Part shown: positions 25,554 through 33,984 of the stretch, piece by piece
Layout of the letters: each line of letters starts with the position of its first letter
How positions within the stretch are numbered: position 1 is the first letter of the stretch
Source of the DNA: Chitinophaga sp. Ak27
Lineage (GTDB): Bacteria > Bacteroidota > Bacteroidia > Chitinophagales > Chitinophagaceae
DNA length: 64,000 nt
Assembly: GCF_012726295.1 (NCBI RefSeq)
Contig: NZ_JABAOB010000008.1
Location: forward strand, 248,001 to 312,000
Direction of reading: 5' to 3'
Program-made: the position numbers and the translations under genes
The notes under the pieces: generated by a model
What the model was told of the DNA's origin: nothing
Database searches by the model: none
What the model saw: the letters and a program-made list of their open reading frames with translations, nothing else

Positions 25554-27271
25554 GCCTGAAAATAAACAGAGTTAAGTACGCCAATATGTACGGCCCTACC
25601 GTGGGGGATAAAGTAAGATTGGGCGATACTGATATTATCATTGAGATAGAGAAGGACTTTAACGAGTATGGCGATGAGAGCAAGTTTGGCGGCGGTAAAA
25701 CGGTAAGAGACGGTATGGCCCAGTCCAGCACCGCTACGAGCGATCAGGGTGTGCTGGATTTTGTGATCACCAACGTGATCTTGATCGATCATTGGGGGAT
25801 CGTAAAAGGTGACCTGGGCATCAAAAATGGAAAAATTGTGGGTTTTGGCCAGGCAGGGAATCCCGATACCATGGATGGCGTACATCCCGATATGATCATT
25901 GGCGCCGGTACAGAAGTACATGGCGGCGAGGGCCTCATTGCCACCGCCGGGGGAATTGATACCCATATTCACTTTATCAGTCCGCAGCAGATAGAAACCG
26001 CCCTGTTCAGCGGCATCACCACCATGATCGGCGGCGGTACCGGCCCGGCAGACGGCACCAATGCCACCACCGTAACTCCCGGTAAATGGTTCATGGAAAG
26101 AATGCTGCAGGCAGCCGATTCTTTCCCGATGAACCTGGGCTTCTTCGGAAAAGGCAACTGCGCCACCGAAGGCCCCATCGCCGAGCAAATAGAAGCAGGC
26201 GGGCTGGGCGTAAAAATACATGAGGACTGGGGCGCTACTCCTGCCGTTATCGACGCCGCCTTAAAAGTGGCCGACCAATACGATGTACAGGTGGCTATCC
26301 ACACCGATACGCTCAATGAAGCCGGCTTCCTGGAAGATACCATGAATGCCATCAACGGTCGCGTGATACATACCTTCCACACAGAAGGCGCCGGCGGCGG
26401 TCACGCACCCGATATTATCAAAGCAGCCATGTACCCCAATGTACTGCCAGCATCTACCAATCCTACCCGCCCATATACGGTCAATACGATCGACGAACAC
26501 CTGGACATGCTGATGGTATGTCACCACCTCAGTAAGAGCATCCCGGAAGATGTGGCCTTTGCAGATTCCCGCATCCGCCCGGAAACCATTGCTGCGGAAG
26601 ACATCCTGCATGACCTGGGCGTATTCAGCATGATGAGCTCCGACTCCCAGGCCATGGGTCGTGTAGGCGAGGTAGTGACCCGCACCTGGCAAACCGCTGA
26701 TAAAATGAAAAAGCAACGGGGTGCATTACCGGAAGATGCCGGGAAAGGCAACGATAACTTCCGCGCTAAACGCTATGTGGCTAAATATACTATCAACCCC
26801 GCCATCGCACAGGGCATTTCCAACTACGTTGGTTCCGTGGAACCTGGTAAGATTGCGGATATCGTGCTGTGGAAACCAGCCCTGTTTGGAGCTAAACCGG
26901 AAATGATTATCAAAGGCGGTATGATCATCGCCAGCAAAATGGGCGATCCGAATGCGTCTATTCCTACGCCGCAGCCAGTAATACTACGCACTATGTTCGG
27001 CGCATATGGTAAAGCCATTCACAAAACCTGCGTGTCTTTCGTATCTAAAGTATCCCTCGAAAAAGGTATTGTAGAAAAGTATGGTCTCGAGAAAATGGTG
27101 TTGCCCGTTTCAGGATGCAGAACCATCACTAAAAAGCACCTGATCCATAACGATAAAACACCGGAGATTACCGTGAATCCCGAAAATTATGAAGTGCGTG
27201 TAGACGGAGAGGTGATCACCTGCGAACCGGTAAGCACTGTGCCTTTAGCGCAACGTTACTTCCTGTTCTAA
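25550..27271 (+). CDS. ureC: Urease alpha (catalytic) subunit
   Basis: 573 residues with the complete dinickel site: His139 and His141 (THIHF), the Lys222 that becomes carbamylated (GVKIHEDWG), His251, His277 (HTFHTEGAGGGHAPD) and Asp364 (SSDSQAMGR). The mobile-flap Cys323 and His324 (MVCHHL) are also present. The protein therefore looks fully active, given nickel delivery by the downstream accessory genes. Ammonia supply and acid resistance are the usual roles. Confidence 0.98.
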   Translation: MSLKINRVKYANMYGPTVGDKVRLGDTDIIIEIEKDFNEYGDESKFGGGKTVRDGMAQSSTATSDQGVLDFVITNVILIDHWGIVKGDLGIKNGKIVGFGQAGNPDTMDGVHPDMIIGAGTEVHGGEGLIATAGGIDTHIHFISPQQIETALFSGITTMIGGGTGPADGTNATTVTPGKWFMERMLQAADSFPMNLGFFGKGNCATEGPIAEQIEAGGLGVKIHEDWGATPAVIDAALKVADQYDVQVAIHTDTLNEAGFLEDTMNAINGRVIHTFHTEGAGGGHAPDIIKAAMYPNVLPASTNPTRPYTVNTIDEHLDMLMVCHHLSKSIPEDVAFADSRIRPETIAAEDILHDLGVFSMMSSDSQAMGRVGEVVTRTWQTADKMKKQRGALPEDAGKGNDNFRAKRYVAKYTINPAIAQGISNYVGSVEPGKIADIVLWKPALFGAKPEMIIKGGMIIASKMGDPNASIPTPQPVILRTMFGAYGKAIHKTCVSFVSKVSLEKGIVEKYGLEKMVLPVSGCRTITKKHLIHNDKTPEITVNPENYEVRVDGEVITCEPVSTVPLAQRYFLF

Positions 27272-27281
27272 AAATAACTGT

Positions 27282-27788
27282 ATGATCGTAGAAAAGATAG
27301 CTGGCAATATTGCATCCACTGTAACAGGTAACCGAAAGGTAGACCTGTTGCAATTGGAGTGGTATGAAATGACGAAACGTATACAACGCAAACATACACA
27401 GGACGGACTGGAGATCGCCATTAAATTCCTGAAAGAAGGACAGCGCCTGCAGCACGGGGATATCCTGTATATGGATGACGAAAAAGTAGTAGTGGTAGAC
27501 ATCCTGCCCAGCGATGCCATTGTGGTCACTCCCCGCTCATTGCTGGAGATGGGCAGCATATGCTATGAGATTGGGAATAAACACCTGCCTGTTTTTATAC
27601 AAAACGACCAGGTGCTCATTCCTTTTGAAGAGCCTATTTTTCGCTGGCTGGCGGCTAGTGGCTATGATACCGTGAAAGCGCATACCCGACTTACCAACCT
27701 GCTCAACGCCAACGTACAGCCACATAGCCATGGTGGCGGCAGTTCGTTGTTTTCTAAAATTTTAGGCATGGCAGCAAAAGAACGTTAA
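27282..27788 (+). CDS. ureE: Urease accessory protein UreE (nickel metallochaperone)
   Basis: 168 residues. The N-terminal peptide-binding domain contains KRIQRKHTQDGLEIAI; the C-terminal metal-binding domain has YEIGNKHLPVFI, the family's key His site. The C-terminus has only a short His patch (PHSHGGGS), not the long His tail of the Klebsiella protein. UreE delivers nickel to the UreG-UreF-UreD complex. It starts 10 bases after ureC and ends 3 bases before ureF. Confidence 0.93.
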   Translation: MIVEKIAGNIASTVTGNRKVDLLQLEWYEMTKRIQRKHTQDGLEIAIKFLKEGQRLQHGDILYMDDEKVVVVDILPSDAIVVTPRSLLEMGSICYEIGNKHLPVFIQNDQVLIPFEEPIFRWLAASGYDTVKAHTRLTNLLNANVQPHSHGGGSSLFSKILGMAAKER

Positions 27789-27791
27789 CAT

Positions 27792-28481
27792 ATGCAACAC
27801 CCGTTTTTAGGCAGCCTGTTGCACCTCAGCGATCCAACTTTGCCCATTGGCGGATATTCGCATTCCAATGGCCTGGAAACCTATGTGCAACTCGGGCTGG
27901 TACATGACAGAACTTCTGCCAAAGCATTTGTGCAGCAAATGCTTGCCGGCAACCTGCATTACAATGATGGCGCTTTTGTTTGCCTGGCGTACAATGCGGC
28001 CACCAGCAATGATCTTACAACCATGTTGCTGCTGGATGAAGAAGTGAGCGCGCTGAAGTTGCCCAAAGAGATCAGGCAGGCCAGCCAGAAGCTGGGACTA
28101 CGATTGATAAAAATTTTCAGCAGGAAATATAACAGTCGGTTGGCAGAAGAATATGCTGCGGCTATTGCTGCCAAAACAGCAGAAGGCCACTACTGCCTCA
28201 CTTATGGTATGTATGCCGCCCTCATGAACATTCCGCTTACCGAAGCATTATACGCTTTTTATTACAATGCTGCCATCGGGATGATCACCAATGCCGTAAA
28301 GCTTGTGCCCCTGGGGCAGCTGGAAGGACAGGATATCCTGTTCGACCTGCAACCAGTGATAGCGGAGCTGGTAAACAAAACCATACACCTGGACCGGGAA
28401 CTGGTGGGTGTTTGCAATATAGGATTCGATATCCGCTGTATGCAGCACGAAAAATTGTACTCCCGCTTGTATATGTCTTAA
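27792..28481 (+). CDS. ureF: Urease accessory protein UreF
   Basis: 229 residues, all helical. The N-terminus HLSDPTLPIGGYSHSNGLET is the UreF signature and YYNAAIGMITNAVKLVPLGQLEGQ belongs to the conserved C-terminal half. UreF bridges UreD and UreG and controls GTP-dependent nickel insertion. Placed between ureE and ureG as in many operons. Confidence 0.95.
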   Translation: MQHPFLGSLLHLSDPTLPIGGYSHSNGLETYVQLGLVHDRTSAKAFVQQMLAGNLHYNDGAFVCLAYNAATSNDLTTMLLLDEEVSALKLPKEIRQASQKLGLRLIKIFSRKYNSRLAEEYAAAIAAKTAEGHYCLTYGMYAALMNIPLTEALYAFYYNAAIGMITNAVKLVPLGQLEGQDILFDLQPVIAELVNKTIHLDRELVGVCNIGFDIRCMQHEKLYSRLYMS

Positions 28482-28499
28482 TAAAAAAAGTAATTAACT

Positions 28500-29138
28500 A
28501 TGAGCGACAGAAAATATGTGAAAATAGGGGTAGCCGGACCCGTAGGATCTGGTAAAACCGCCCTGATAGAAAGATTGTCGAGGCACCTGATGAACACTTA
28601 TAGCATAGGGGTGATCACCAATGATATTTATACCAAAGAAGATGCGGAGTTCTTAACCAAAAACAGCCTGCTGCCTAAAGAAAGGATTATCGGTGTAGAA
28701 ACCGGCGGATGTCCGCACACCGCTATCCGCGAGGATGCCAGCATGAACCTGGAAGCAGTGGATGAAATGGCTGCCCGTTTCCCGGAAATAGAACTGATCC
28801 TGATAGAAAGTGGTGGCGACAACCTGTCTGCTACCTTCAGCCCCGACCTGGCCGATGTTACCATCTTTGTGATTGATGTGGCAGAAGGCGATAAGATTCC
28901 CCGTAAAGGCGGCCCGGGCATTACCCGCTCCGACCTGCTGGTGATCAACAAAATAGACCTGGCGCCCTATGTACATGCGGACCTGGACGTGATGGAACGC
29001 GATGCCCGCAAGATGCGCGCCGGTAAGCCTTTCGTGTTTACCAATCTGATGTCGTTACAGGGGCTTGACACCGTGATTGGTTGGATTAAGAAATATGCCT
29101 TACTGGAAGATGCTGCAGAACCTGCGCTGGTAAGATAA
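28500..29138 (+). CDS. ureG: Urease accessory GTPase UreG
   Basis: 212 residues of the SIMIBI GTPase class. The P-loop GPVGSGKT is at 13-20; the nickel motif CPH occurs in GVETGGCPHTAIREDAS; ESGGDNLSATFSP and NKIDLAPYV (guanine specificity NKxD) follow. UreG couples GTP hydrolysis to nickel transfer into the apo-urease. Starts 18 bases after ureF. Confidence 0.97.
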   Translation: MSDRKYVKIGVAGPVGSGKTALIERLSRHLMNTYSIGVITNDIYTKEDAEFLTKNSLLPKERIIGVETGGCPHTAIREDASMNLEAVDEMAARFPEIELILIESGGDNLSATFSPDLADVTIFVIDVAEGDKIPRKGGPGITRSDLLVINKIDLAPYVHADLDVMERDARKMRAGKPFVFTNLMSLQGLDTVIGWIKKYALLEDAAEPALVR

Positions 29139-29148
29139 ATCAATATGA

Positions 29149-29958
29149 ATGATTAACAAGCTGAGTATAATAAGCGGGTATAAGAATGGACGCTCGTTTT
29201 TGCGGGACACCTACTTCACGCGCCCTTTCCGGGTGGCGAATGTAGGGGAGCACAAAACAGATCCCTCGTTGTACCTGATGGTGATGAGCTCCTCGCCGGG
29301 GATATTGGATGGCGATCATTACGATATTGATATTAAGGTAGAAAGCAACAGCCGGTTGCAGTTGCAGTCACAATCATACCAGCGCCTGTTCAATATGCAA
29401 CGCGGTGCGCAGCAACAGCAGCTGGTTACGCTGGAACCCAATAGTGTATTCAGCTATGTACAGCACCCGGTGGTGCCGCATGAAAATGCCATATTCAAAG
29501 GCCGCAACATTATCCGGATGGGCGACAACTGCGAGCTCACCTTCGGTGAAATTGTAACCTGTGGCCGCAAGCATTCGGGGGAAGTATTCCGCTTCAGCCA
29601 TTTTCAGAATGTTACTTCTGTGTTTTATGGCGATAAGCTGATTGTAAAAGACAATGTGTTGCTGCAGCCACAATTGCTGTCGATGGAGGCAATCGGGCAG
29701 ATGGAAGGATATACGCACCAGGCCACACTCATTTATGTGAATACGGGCGCTGGTGTAGCGGCCGATTTACCGGATCAGCTGTATACTTTACTGGAAGAAG
29801 AGGAGGGGATTATTGTCGGCGCCTCAGTCAGCGGGCCTTACAGCACCGTAGTCAGGATACTGGGCAATGGTGGAGAGCAATTATTTAACTGTCTCCGTAA
29901 AATACAGCAACATTTATGGAAAGCCGTGGTAGTAGCGGCGATAAAGGAAGTATTATGA
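29149..29958 (+). CDS. ureD: Urease accessory protein UreD
   Basis: 269 residues, beta-rich. DTYFTRPFRVANVGEH, SSPGILDGDHYDIDIKVES and TFGEIVTCGRKHSGEVF match UreD (UreH in some species). It scaffolds the UreFG complex on urease. The ATG at 29149 is used; an ATG 4 bases earlier gives only MND-stop. Its stop overlaps the start of the following permease gene by ATGA, tying that transporter into the operon. Confidence 0.93.
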   Translation: MINKLSIISGYKNGRSFLRDTYFTRPFRVANVGEHKTDPSLYLMVMSSSPGILDGDHYDIDIKVESNSRLQLQSQSYQRLFNMQRGAQQQQLVTLEPNSVFSYVQHPVVPHENAIFKGRNIIRMGDNCELTFGEIVTCGRKHSGEVFRFSHFQNVTSVFYGDKLIVKDNVLLQPQLLSMEAIGQMEGYTHQATLIYVNTGAGVAADLPDQLYTLLEEEEGIIVGASVSGPYSTVVRILGNGGEQLFNCLRKIQQHLWKAVVVAAIKEVL

Positions 29959-30656
29959 ATATTGGATTAACAACATTGATACTATCGGCGGTTACCATCA
30001 GTTGCTTGCATACTGCCACCGGACCGGATCACTACCTGCCTTTTATTGTGCTGTCGCGCTCCAGGAAATGGAGTATGTCCAAAACTATCTTCTGGACCAT
30101 CCTCTGTGGTTTAGGACATATTTTTAGTTCCGTCATTATAGGATTGATAGGTGTATTGCTGGGATGGCAGTTGTCGAAACTTGCCTGGTTTACCGATGTG
30201 AGAGGTAATCTTTCCGGCTGGTGCCTGCTGGCCTTCGGGGCAGTATACCTGGTATGGGGACTGCGGCAGGCATGGCTGAACAAACCGCATAAGCATTTTG
30301 ATGTGTATGAGGGAGGAGATATCTATGTATATGAACATAAACATGGAGAAGTAGTATACCCGCAGAACAGGGTGAAAGTAACACCCTGGATATTGTTTGC
30401 CATTTTTGTGATGGGACCCAGCGAACCCCTGGTGCCGCTGTTGTTCTATTCAGGTGCACATCGCTCTTCCCTGGAAGTGATGGTGCTGATCAGCGTTTTT
30501 GCGATCGTTACTGTTATTACCATGTTGGCCATGGTACTGATAGGTTGTTATGGTTATTCTATCATTAAAACAGATAAACTCGAACGGTACGTACATGCCA
30601 TAGGAGGAGGAGTGGTGACTCTCTGTGGAATAGGTATGGTATTTCTTGGCTGGTAA
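29955..30656 (+). CDS. NicO/UreH-type nickel permease
   Basis: 233 residues with about six TM helices. Helix 1 contains HTATGPDH (His19, Asp25, His26), the metal-recognition motif of the NiCoT/NicO/UreH permease group. A cytoplasmic or periplasmic loop rich in His and acidic residues (KPHKHFDVYEGGDIYVYEHK) follows helix 3 and is a plausible metal-collecting site. The start at 29955 overlaps the ureD stop, whereas the longer frame from 29916 would lie inside ureD. Context makes nickel the likely substrate, and this gene makes the operon self-sufficient. Confidence 0.88.
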   Translation: MNIGLTTLILSAVTISCLHTATGPDHYLPFIVLSRSRKWSMSKTIFWTILCGLGHIFSSVIIGLIGVLLGWQLSKLAWFTDVRGNLSGWCLLAFGAVYLVWGLRQAWLNKPHKHFDVYEGGDIYVYEHKHGEVVYPQNRVKVTPWILFAIFVMGPSEPLVPLLFYSGAHRSSLEVMVLISVFAIVTVITMLAMVLIGCYGYSIIKTDKLERYVHAIGGGVVTLCGIGMVFLGW

Positions 30657-30692
30657 ATTCTCCCATTAAAAAAGATATTTAAATGGATGAAC

Positions 30693-30724
30693 GGAAACTT
30701 TCTGTTTCCCCTTATCTGAGGGGA
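30693..30724 (+). promoter_or_regulatory. Two overlapping dyads upstream of the Nudix regulator
   Basis: GGAAAC-N5-GTTTCC (30693-30709) and TCCCCT-N6-AGGGGA (30707-30724) share three bases, so as RNA hairpins they are mutually exclusive and as DNA they form tandem operators. They lie 80-110 bases before the regulator ATG. Confidence 0.35.
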
Positions 30725-30804
30725 GTAGGGCAGATTATATCCCTTTTATTTAGGTTTTCTCCTGAAAAAGCTGTTACTTCACGTTATATTGACGCAAACA
30801 GCCC

Positions 30805-31494
30805 ATGAAGCTTTTTCACGAATATAGGAACCCCTCTCTCGCCGTAGACCTGGTTGTATTTGGTTACCACGACAATACCTTGTCGGTGTTGCTGCTCAAC
30901 CGTAAAGAGGAACCGTTTAAAGACTGTTGGACATTGCCGGGAGGCTTTTTACAGATGGAGGAAACCTTCCTGGACACCTGTTCCCGTATCCTGCAAACCA
31001 AGCTGGGCATGAACGAGGTATTCCTGGAGCAGTTATATTCTTTCGACGACCCGGGCAGGGATCCCCGGGGACGGGTAATTGCCGTGGGGTATTATGCCCT
31101 TATCAATCCCGCCAAGTTCAAAATCGTGGCGGGTAGTATGGCCAACGATGTAAAATGGTTTAATGTAAGGAAGCTCCCGGTGTTGGGTTTCGACCATAAG
31201 CACATTTTTAAGGCGGCCTTACAGCGGCTGAAATCGAAAATACTATATCATCCGGTAGGCTTCGAGTTGTTGGATGAATTGTTTACCATCACAGAGCTGC
31301 ATGAGTTATATGAATGTATCCTGCATACCACACTCGACCGCCGCAATTTCCGTCGGAAGATCCTGGATGCGGAATATGTTATCAACACTGGTATGAAGCG
31401 GGAAGGGCTGAAGAACAGGCATCCTGAATTGTACCGCTTTAACAAACACCTGAAGAAAAACAATTTCCAGATTAATGTACCTACAGAATCATAA
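30805..31494 (+). CDS. Nudix-domain transcriptional regulator (NrtR-like)
   Basis: 229 residues: a Nudix fold at ~1-140 joined to a winged-helix domain at ~150-225 (FTITELHELYECILHTTLDRRNFRRKIL region), the NrtR/AraR-like layout. In the Nudix box the catalytic REUxEE is replaced: GGFLQMEETFLDTCSRILQ keeps the Gly and first Glu but has R-I-L-Q-T-K where R-E-x-x-E-E is needed. Hydrolysis is therefore unlikely and the domain should be a ligand sensor, for example for ADP-ribose or a sugar phosphate. It begins a run with the next two genes (gaps of 5 and 2 bases). Confidence 0.85.
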   Translation: MKLFHEYRNPSLAVDLVVFGYHDNTLSVLLLNRKEEPFKDCWTLPGGFLQMEETFLDTCSRILQTKLGMNEVFLEQLYSFDDPGRDPRGRVIAVGYYALINPAKFKIVAGSMANDVKWFNVRKLPVLGFDHKHIFKAALQRLKSKILYHPVGFELLDELFTITELHELYECILHTTLDRRNFRRKILDAEYVINTGMKREGLKNRHPELYRFNKHLKKNNFQINVPTES

Positions 31495-31499
31495 CTACG

Positions 31500-32051
31500 A
31501 TGGAAAAATATACTTACAGTCCCGGTATTTTCACGATTCGTGAATTTTTTTCTTTGGAAGAATGCAGCGCGTTGATCGAAAAAAGTGAAGCCCTGGGCTA
31601 TGAAGAAGCCATGGTAGACGTGGGTAACGGCGTACAACGCCTGATCAAAGGCGTACGAAATAATGAAAGGGTATTGTATAAGGATAAAGCATATGCTACC
31701 TTTATCTGGGAGCGTCTGAAGGAATTTGCGCCGGAAGGCACAGACAACCGGACAGCCGTTGGCCTGAACGAATTGTTCCGTTTTTATAAATACAGTCCCG
31801 GACAACGCTTTAAAATGCATAAGGACGGGAGTTTTGAGCGGAACCGTTTTGAAGCCAGCCAATATACTTTTATGATCTATCTGAACGAAGCATATACCGG
31901 GGGAGAAACCATCTTTGCGTCCGGAGAAGTTATTCGCCCGGAAACCGGCACCGCATTGATCTTTCATCATCCGTTGCGGCATGAAGGCTCCCTGTTGACG
32001 GCTGGTGTGAAGTACGTGCTGAGAACGGATATTATGTACAAACAACTTTAA
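31500..32051 (+). CDS. 2-oxoglutarate/Fe(II)-dependent oxygenase (prolyl 4-hydroxylase-like)
   Basis: 183 residues with the full facial triad: His107 and Asp109 (KMHKDGSF) and His161 (RHEGS), plus Arg175 (KYVLRTDIMY) for the 2-oxoglutarate carboxylate. The double-stranded beta-helix core matches the P4Hc domain. Substrates in this family are protein prolines or small metabolites; none can be inferred beyond the context. It sits 5 bases after the Nudix regulator and 2 bases before the phosphoesterase. Confidence 0.88.
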   Translation: MEKYTYSPGIFTIREFFSLEECSALIEKSEALGYEEAMVDVGNGVQRLIKGVRNNERVLYKDKAYATFIWERLKEFAPEGTDNRTAVGLNELFRFYKYSPGQRFKMHKDGSFERNRFEASQYTFMIYLNEAYTGGETIFASGEVIRPETGTALIFHHPLRHEGSLLTAGVKYVLRTDIMYKQL

Positions 32052-32053
32052 AC

Positions 32054-32785
32054 ATGTCCGCAACCTACGTAATAGGTGATATACACGGCGCGCTGAAAGC
32101 TTTGAAACAACTGATAGCACGGATTGCGCCCAAAGAAGCTGATACACTAATTTTTTTAGGAGACTATGTAGATGGCTGGTCGGAGTCGGCCGGCGTATTG
32201 GAGTACCTGATGGAGCTGGAGTTGACCTATCGCTGTATTTTTATCAAAGGTAATCATGACGCCTGGTGTGAATCCTGGCTGAATGGTATTATGCCGGAGG
32301 CCTCCTGGATGAGGAATGGTGGCGCGGCCACCATCGCCAGCTATGAAAAGCTATCCCCTTCGCAGCTGCAAAGGCATACTGCCTTTTTCAACGACATGCG
32401 CCTTTTTTACATTGATGCACAGAAGCGCTTGTTTGTACACGCTGGCTTTACCTCTACACATGGGCCCGAATTTGAAAGGTTTGCTCCCATGCTATACTGG
32501 GACCGTAGTTTATGGGAGTTAGCCCTGGCGCTTGATCCACAAATGCCGCGCGATGCACGGTTTTATCCCAAACGTTTATTACAGTTTTATGAAATTTATA
32601 TTGGCCATACCCCCAGTGTTAACTATGGCGAGGTACTACCTATGATTGCCTGTAATGTACATAACGTAGACACCGGCGCCGCCTTTATGGGCAAGATTTC
32701 TGCGATGAATATCGATACCAAGGAAGTATGGCAGAGTGATATAGTACAATCGTTTTACCCGGATGAAAAAGGCCGGAATCCCTGA
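32054..32785 (+). CDS. Calcineurin-like metallophosphoesterase (PPP family)
   Basis: 243 residues with the PPP signatures GDIHG (Asp9, His11), GDYVDG (Asp37) and GNHD (Asn67, His68), then HAGF and a GHTPS segment with metal-ligand His. These fit the bacterial PrpA/ApaH-like branch that acts as a protein phosphatase or on Ap4A. It is the last gene of the Nudix-regulator operon. A GC-rich inverted repeat overlaps its stop codon (AGGCCGG with CCGGCCT), though without a good T-run. Confidence 0.88.
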   Translation: MSATYVIGDIHGALKALKQLIARIAPKEADTLIFLGDYVDGWSESAGVLEYLMELELTYRCIFIKGNHDAWCESWLNGIMPEASWMRNGGAATIASYEKLSPSQLQRHTAFFNDMRLFYIDAQKRLFVHAGFTSTHGPEFERFAPMLYWDRSLWELALALDPQMPRDARFYPKRLLQFYEIYIGHTPSVNYGEVLPMIACNVHNVDTGAAFMGKISAMNIDTKEVWQSDIVQSFYPDEKGRNP

Positions 32786-32803
32786 TCCCGGCCTGTAAAG
32801 TAT

Positions 32804-33862
32804 TTAACGTTGTATCTTTTTTACCTGTTCTTCCAGTGCTTTATTGCTATCTTTTAGCGCCGTAATTTCCTTTTGCATGGATATCAGGTGTAACGTAAGT
32901 TCCTCTACTTTCTTCAGGAGAATGGTATTCATTTCTCCTACATCCTGCCCCTGTTCCGCTATTTCACTGGCTGACGGTACATCCGGCAGGTGTTTGTTTT
33001 TATTGATGAATGCTTCTACTGCCTGCAGCGATGGAGGGGCGTAGCTGGATTCGAAAACATAGTCGGGCCAGGGCGTAGCCTGGGTGACTTTCATTCTTCT
33101 TGCAGCAATAGTACCTTCCACGGCGAGTTTGTTGGTACCGGTGGTGAGTGTACCTATGCCCATGCTGCCATCGGCCTTTACCACCACAAGTGGGTTGGCA
33201 TAAGAGGCAACGGTAAATACATTGCCAACGCTTAAACGGCTACCTACTTTACTTCTGCCATCTATTACCACTGCAGCTGCCGCAGGTTCATTGGCTGGAG
33301 GAGCCAGATCCTCTGCCTCGCCGGTCAGAATGACGCCAAAAGGCCTGGTTGGACTATAGGAACGACCTACAATAGCGGTGATGAAATTACCAGGGCTGCT
33401 GGTACCATTTGTAATAGTAAGAGCAGCATTCGTTTCTGCAATATTGCTAAGCGTAAACTTAGCCACCGTAGCAGTAGGCTGGGCGTTGACATGCAGTTGG
33501 GCCGTAGCTGCAGAAGTATTGATCCCTACCGCCCCATTTGTTCTCAAAATAGTGAGATAATTTCCCCGGTAGCTGCCACCATTGTTATAGCTGAACAACG
33601 AAAAATCACTGCCCTGGCCTTCTGTTCCATTTTCAGTTGTAAAGGTTCCTATAGCCCAGCGGAACGACCCTTTTTGCCGGATGATATAATGCCCTCTGCC
33701 AGAGCTAATGGTACTATCGGAGGTATAAAACGCCCTCGCACTTCCGGTACCATCAATGTTGAAATTAGCATTCGTTTGCAGCGCAGTGGAGTTCTGGATT
33801 TGGGCATAACTTCCAATAGCGGACATGACAAACAGGGAAGTTAACAACAATTTACATTTCAT
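32804..33862 (-). CDS. Secreted surface protein with fibre-like body and coiled-coil tail
   Basis: 352 residues with a signal peptide (ends GSYAQ). The body has repeating GAVGINTSAATAQLHV/GSMGIGTLTTGTNKLAV units typical of Bacteroidota tail-fibre-like surface proteins. Around residues 265-315 is the common KLAVEGTIAARRMKVTQ, PWPDYVF, NKHLPDVPSA, GEMN block, followed by a coiled coil (KKVEELTLHLISMQKEITALK...). Such proteins are abundant in Chitinophagaceae and probably trimerise at the cell surface; the function is unknown. It is preceded on its strand by a terminator at 33921-33960, so it has its own promoter. Confidence 0.8.
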   Translation of the reverse strand: MKCKLLLTSLFVMSAIGSYAQIQNSTALQTNANFNIDGTGSARAFYTSDSTISSGRGHYIIRQKGSFRWAIGTFTTENGTEGQGSDFSLFSYNNGGSYRGNYLTILRTNGAVGINTSAATAQLHVNAQPTATVAKFTLSNIAETNAALTITNGTSSPGNFITAIVGRSYSPTRPFGVILTGEAEDLAPPANEPAAAAVVIDGRSKVGSRLSVGNVFTVASYANPLVVVKADGSMGIGTLTTGTNKLAVEGTIAARRMKVTQATPWPDYVFESSYAPPSLQAVEAFINKNKHLPDVPSASEIAEQGQDVGEMNTILLKKVEELTLHLISMQKEITALKDSNKALEEQVKKIQR

Positions 33863-33920
33863 GGTGTAGAGAATATTGGTTATATAATAAAGCTTGAAGA
33901 TAGCGGAAAAAAATAGAAAT

Positions 33921-33960
33921 AAAAAGGCCGGAATGCTTAGGCTTCCCCTCGCATTCCGGC
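33921..33960 (-). terminator. Terminator of the TonB receptor gene
   Basis: On the minus strand a perfect 10-bp stem (GCCGGAATGC at 33927-33936, GCATTCCGGC at 33951-33960) is followed by CCTTTTTATTT, 25 bases after the receptor stop codon. Confidence 0.85.
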
Positions 33961-33984
33961 GCTTAAAATATAACAGACAACTTC

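Noticed and set aside
25157..26221. 354-residue open frame antisense to ureB and ureC
   Set aside because: Opposes two certain genes and shows no family similarity; a shadow of GC-rich codon usage.
31248..32147. 299-residue open frame antisense to the Nudix regulator and oxygenase
   Set aside because: Overlaps three confident genes on the other strand and is rich in Phe, Cys and His with no recognisable domain.
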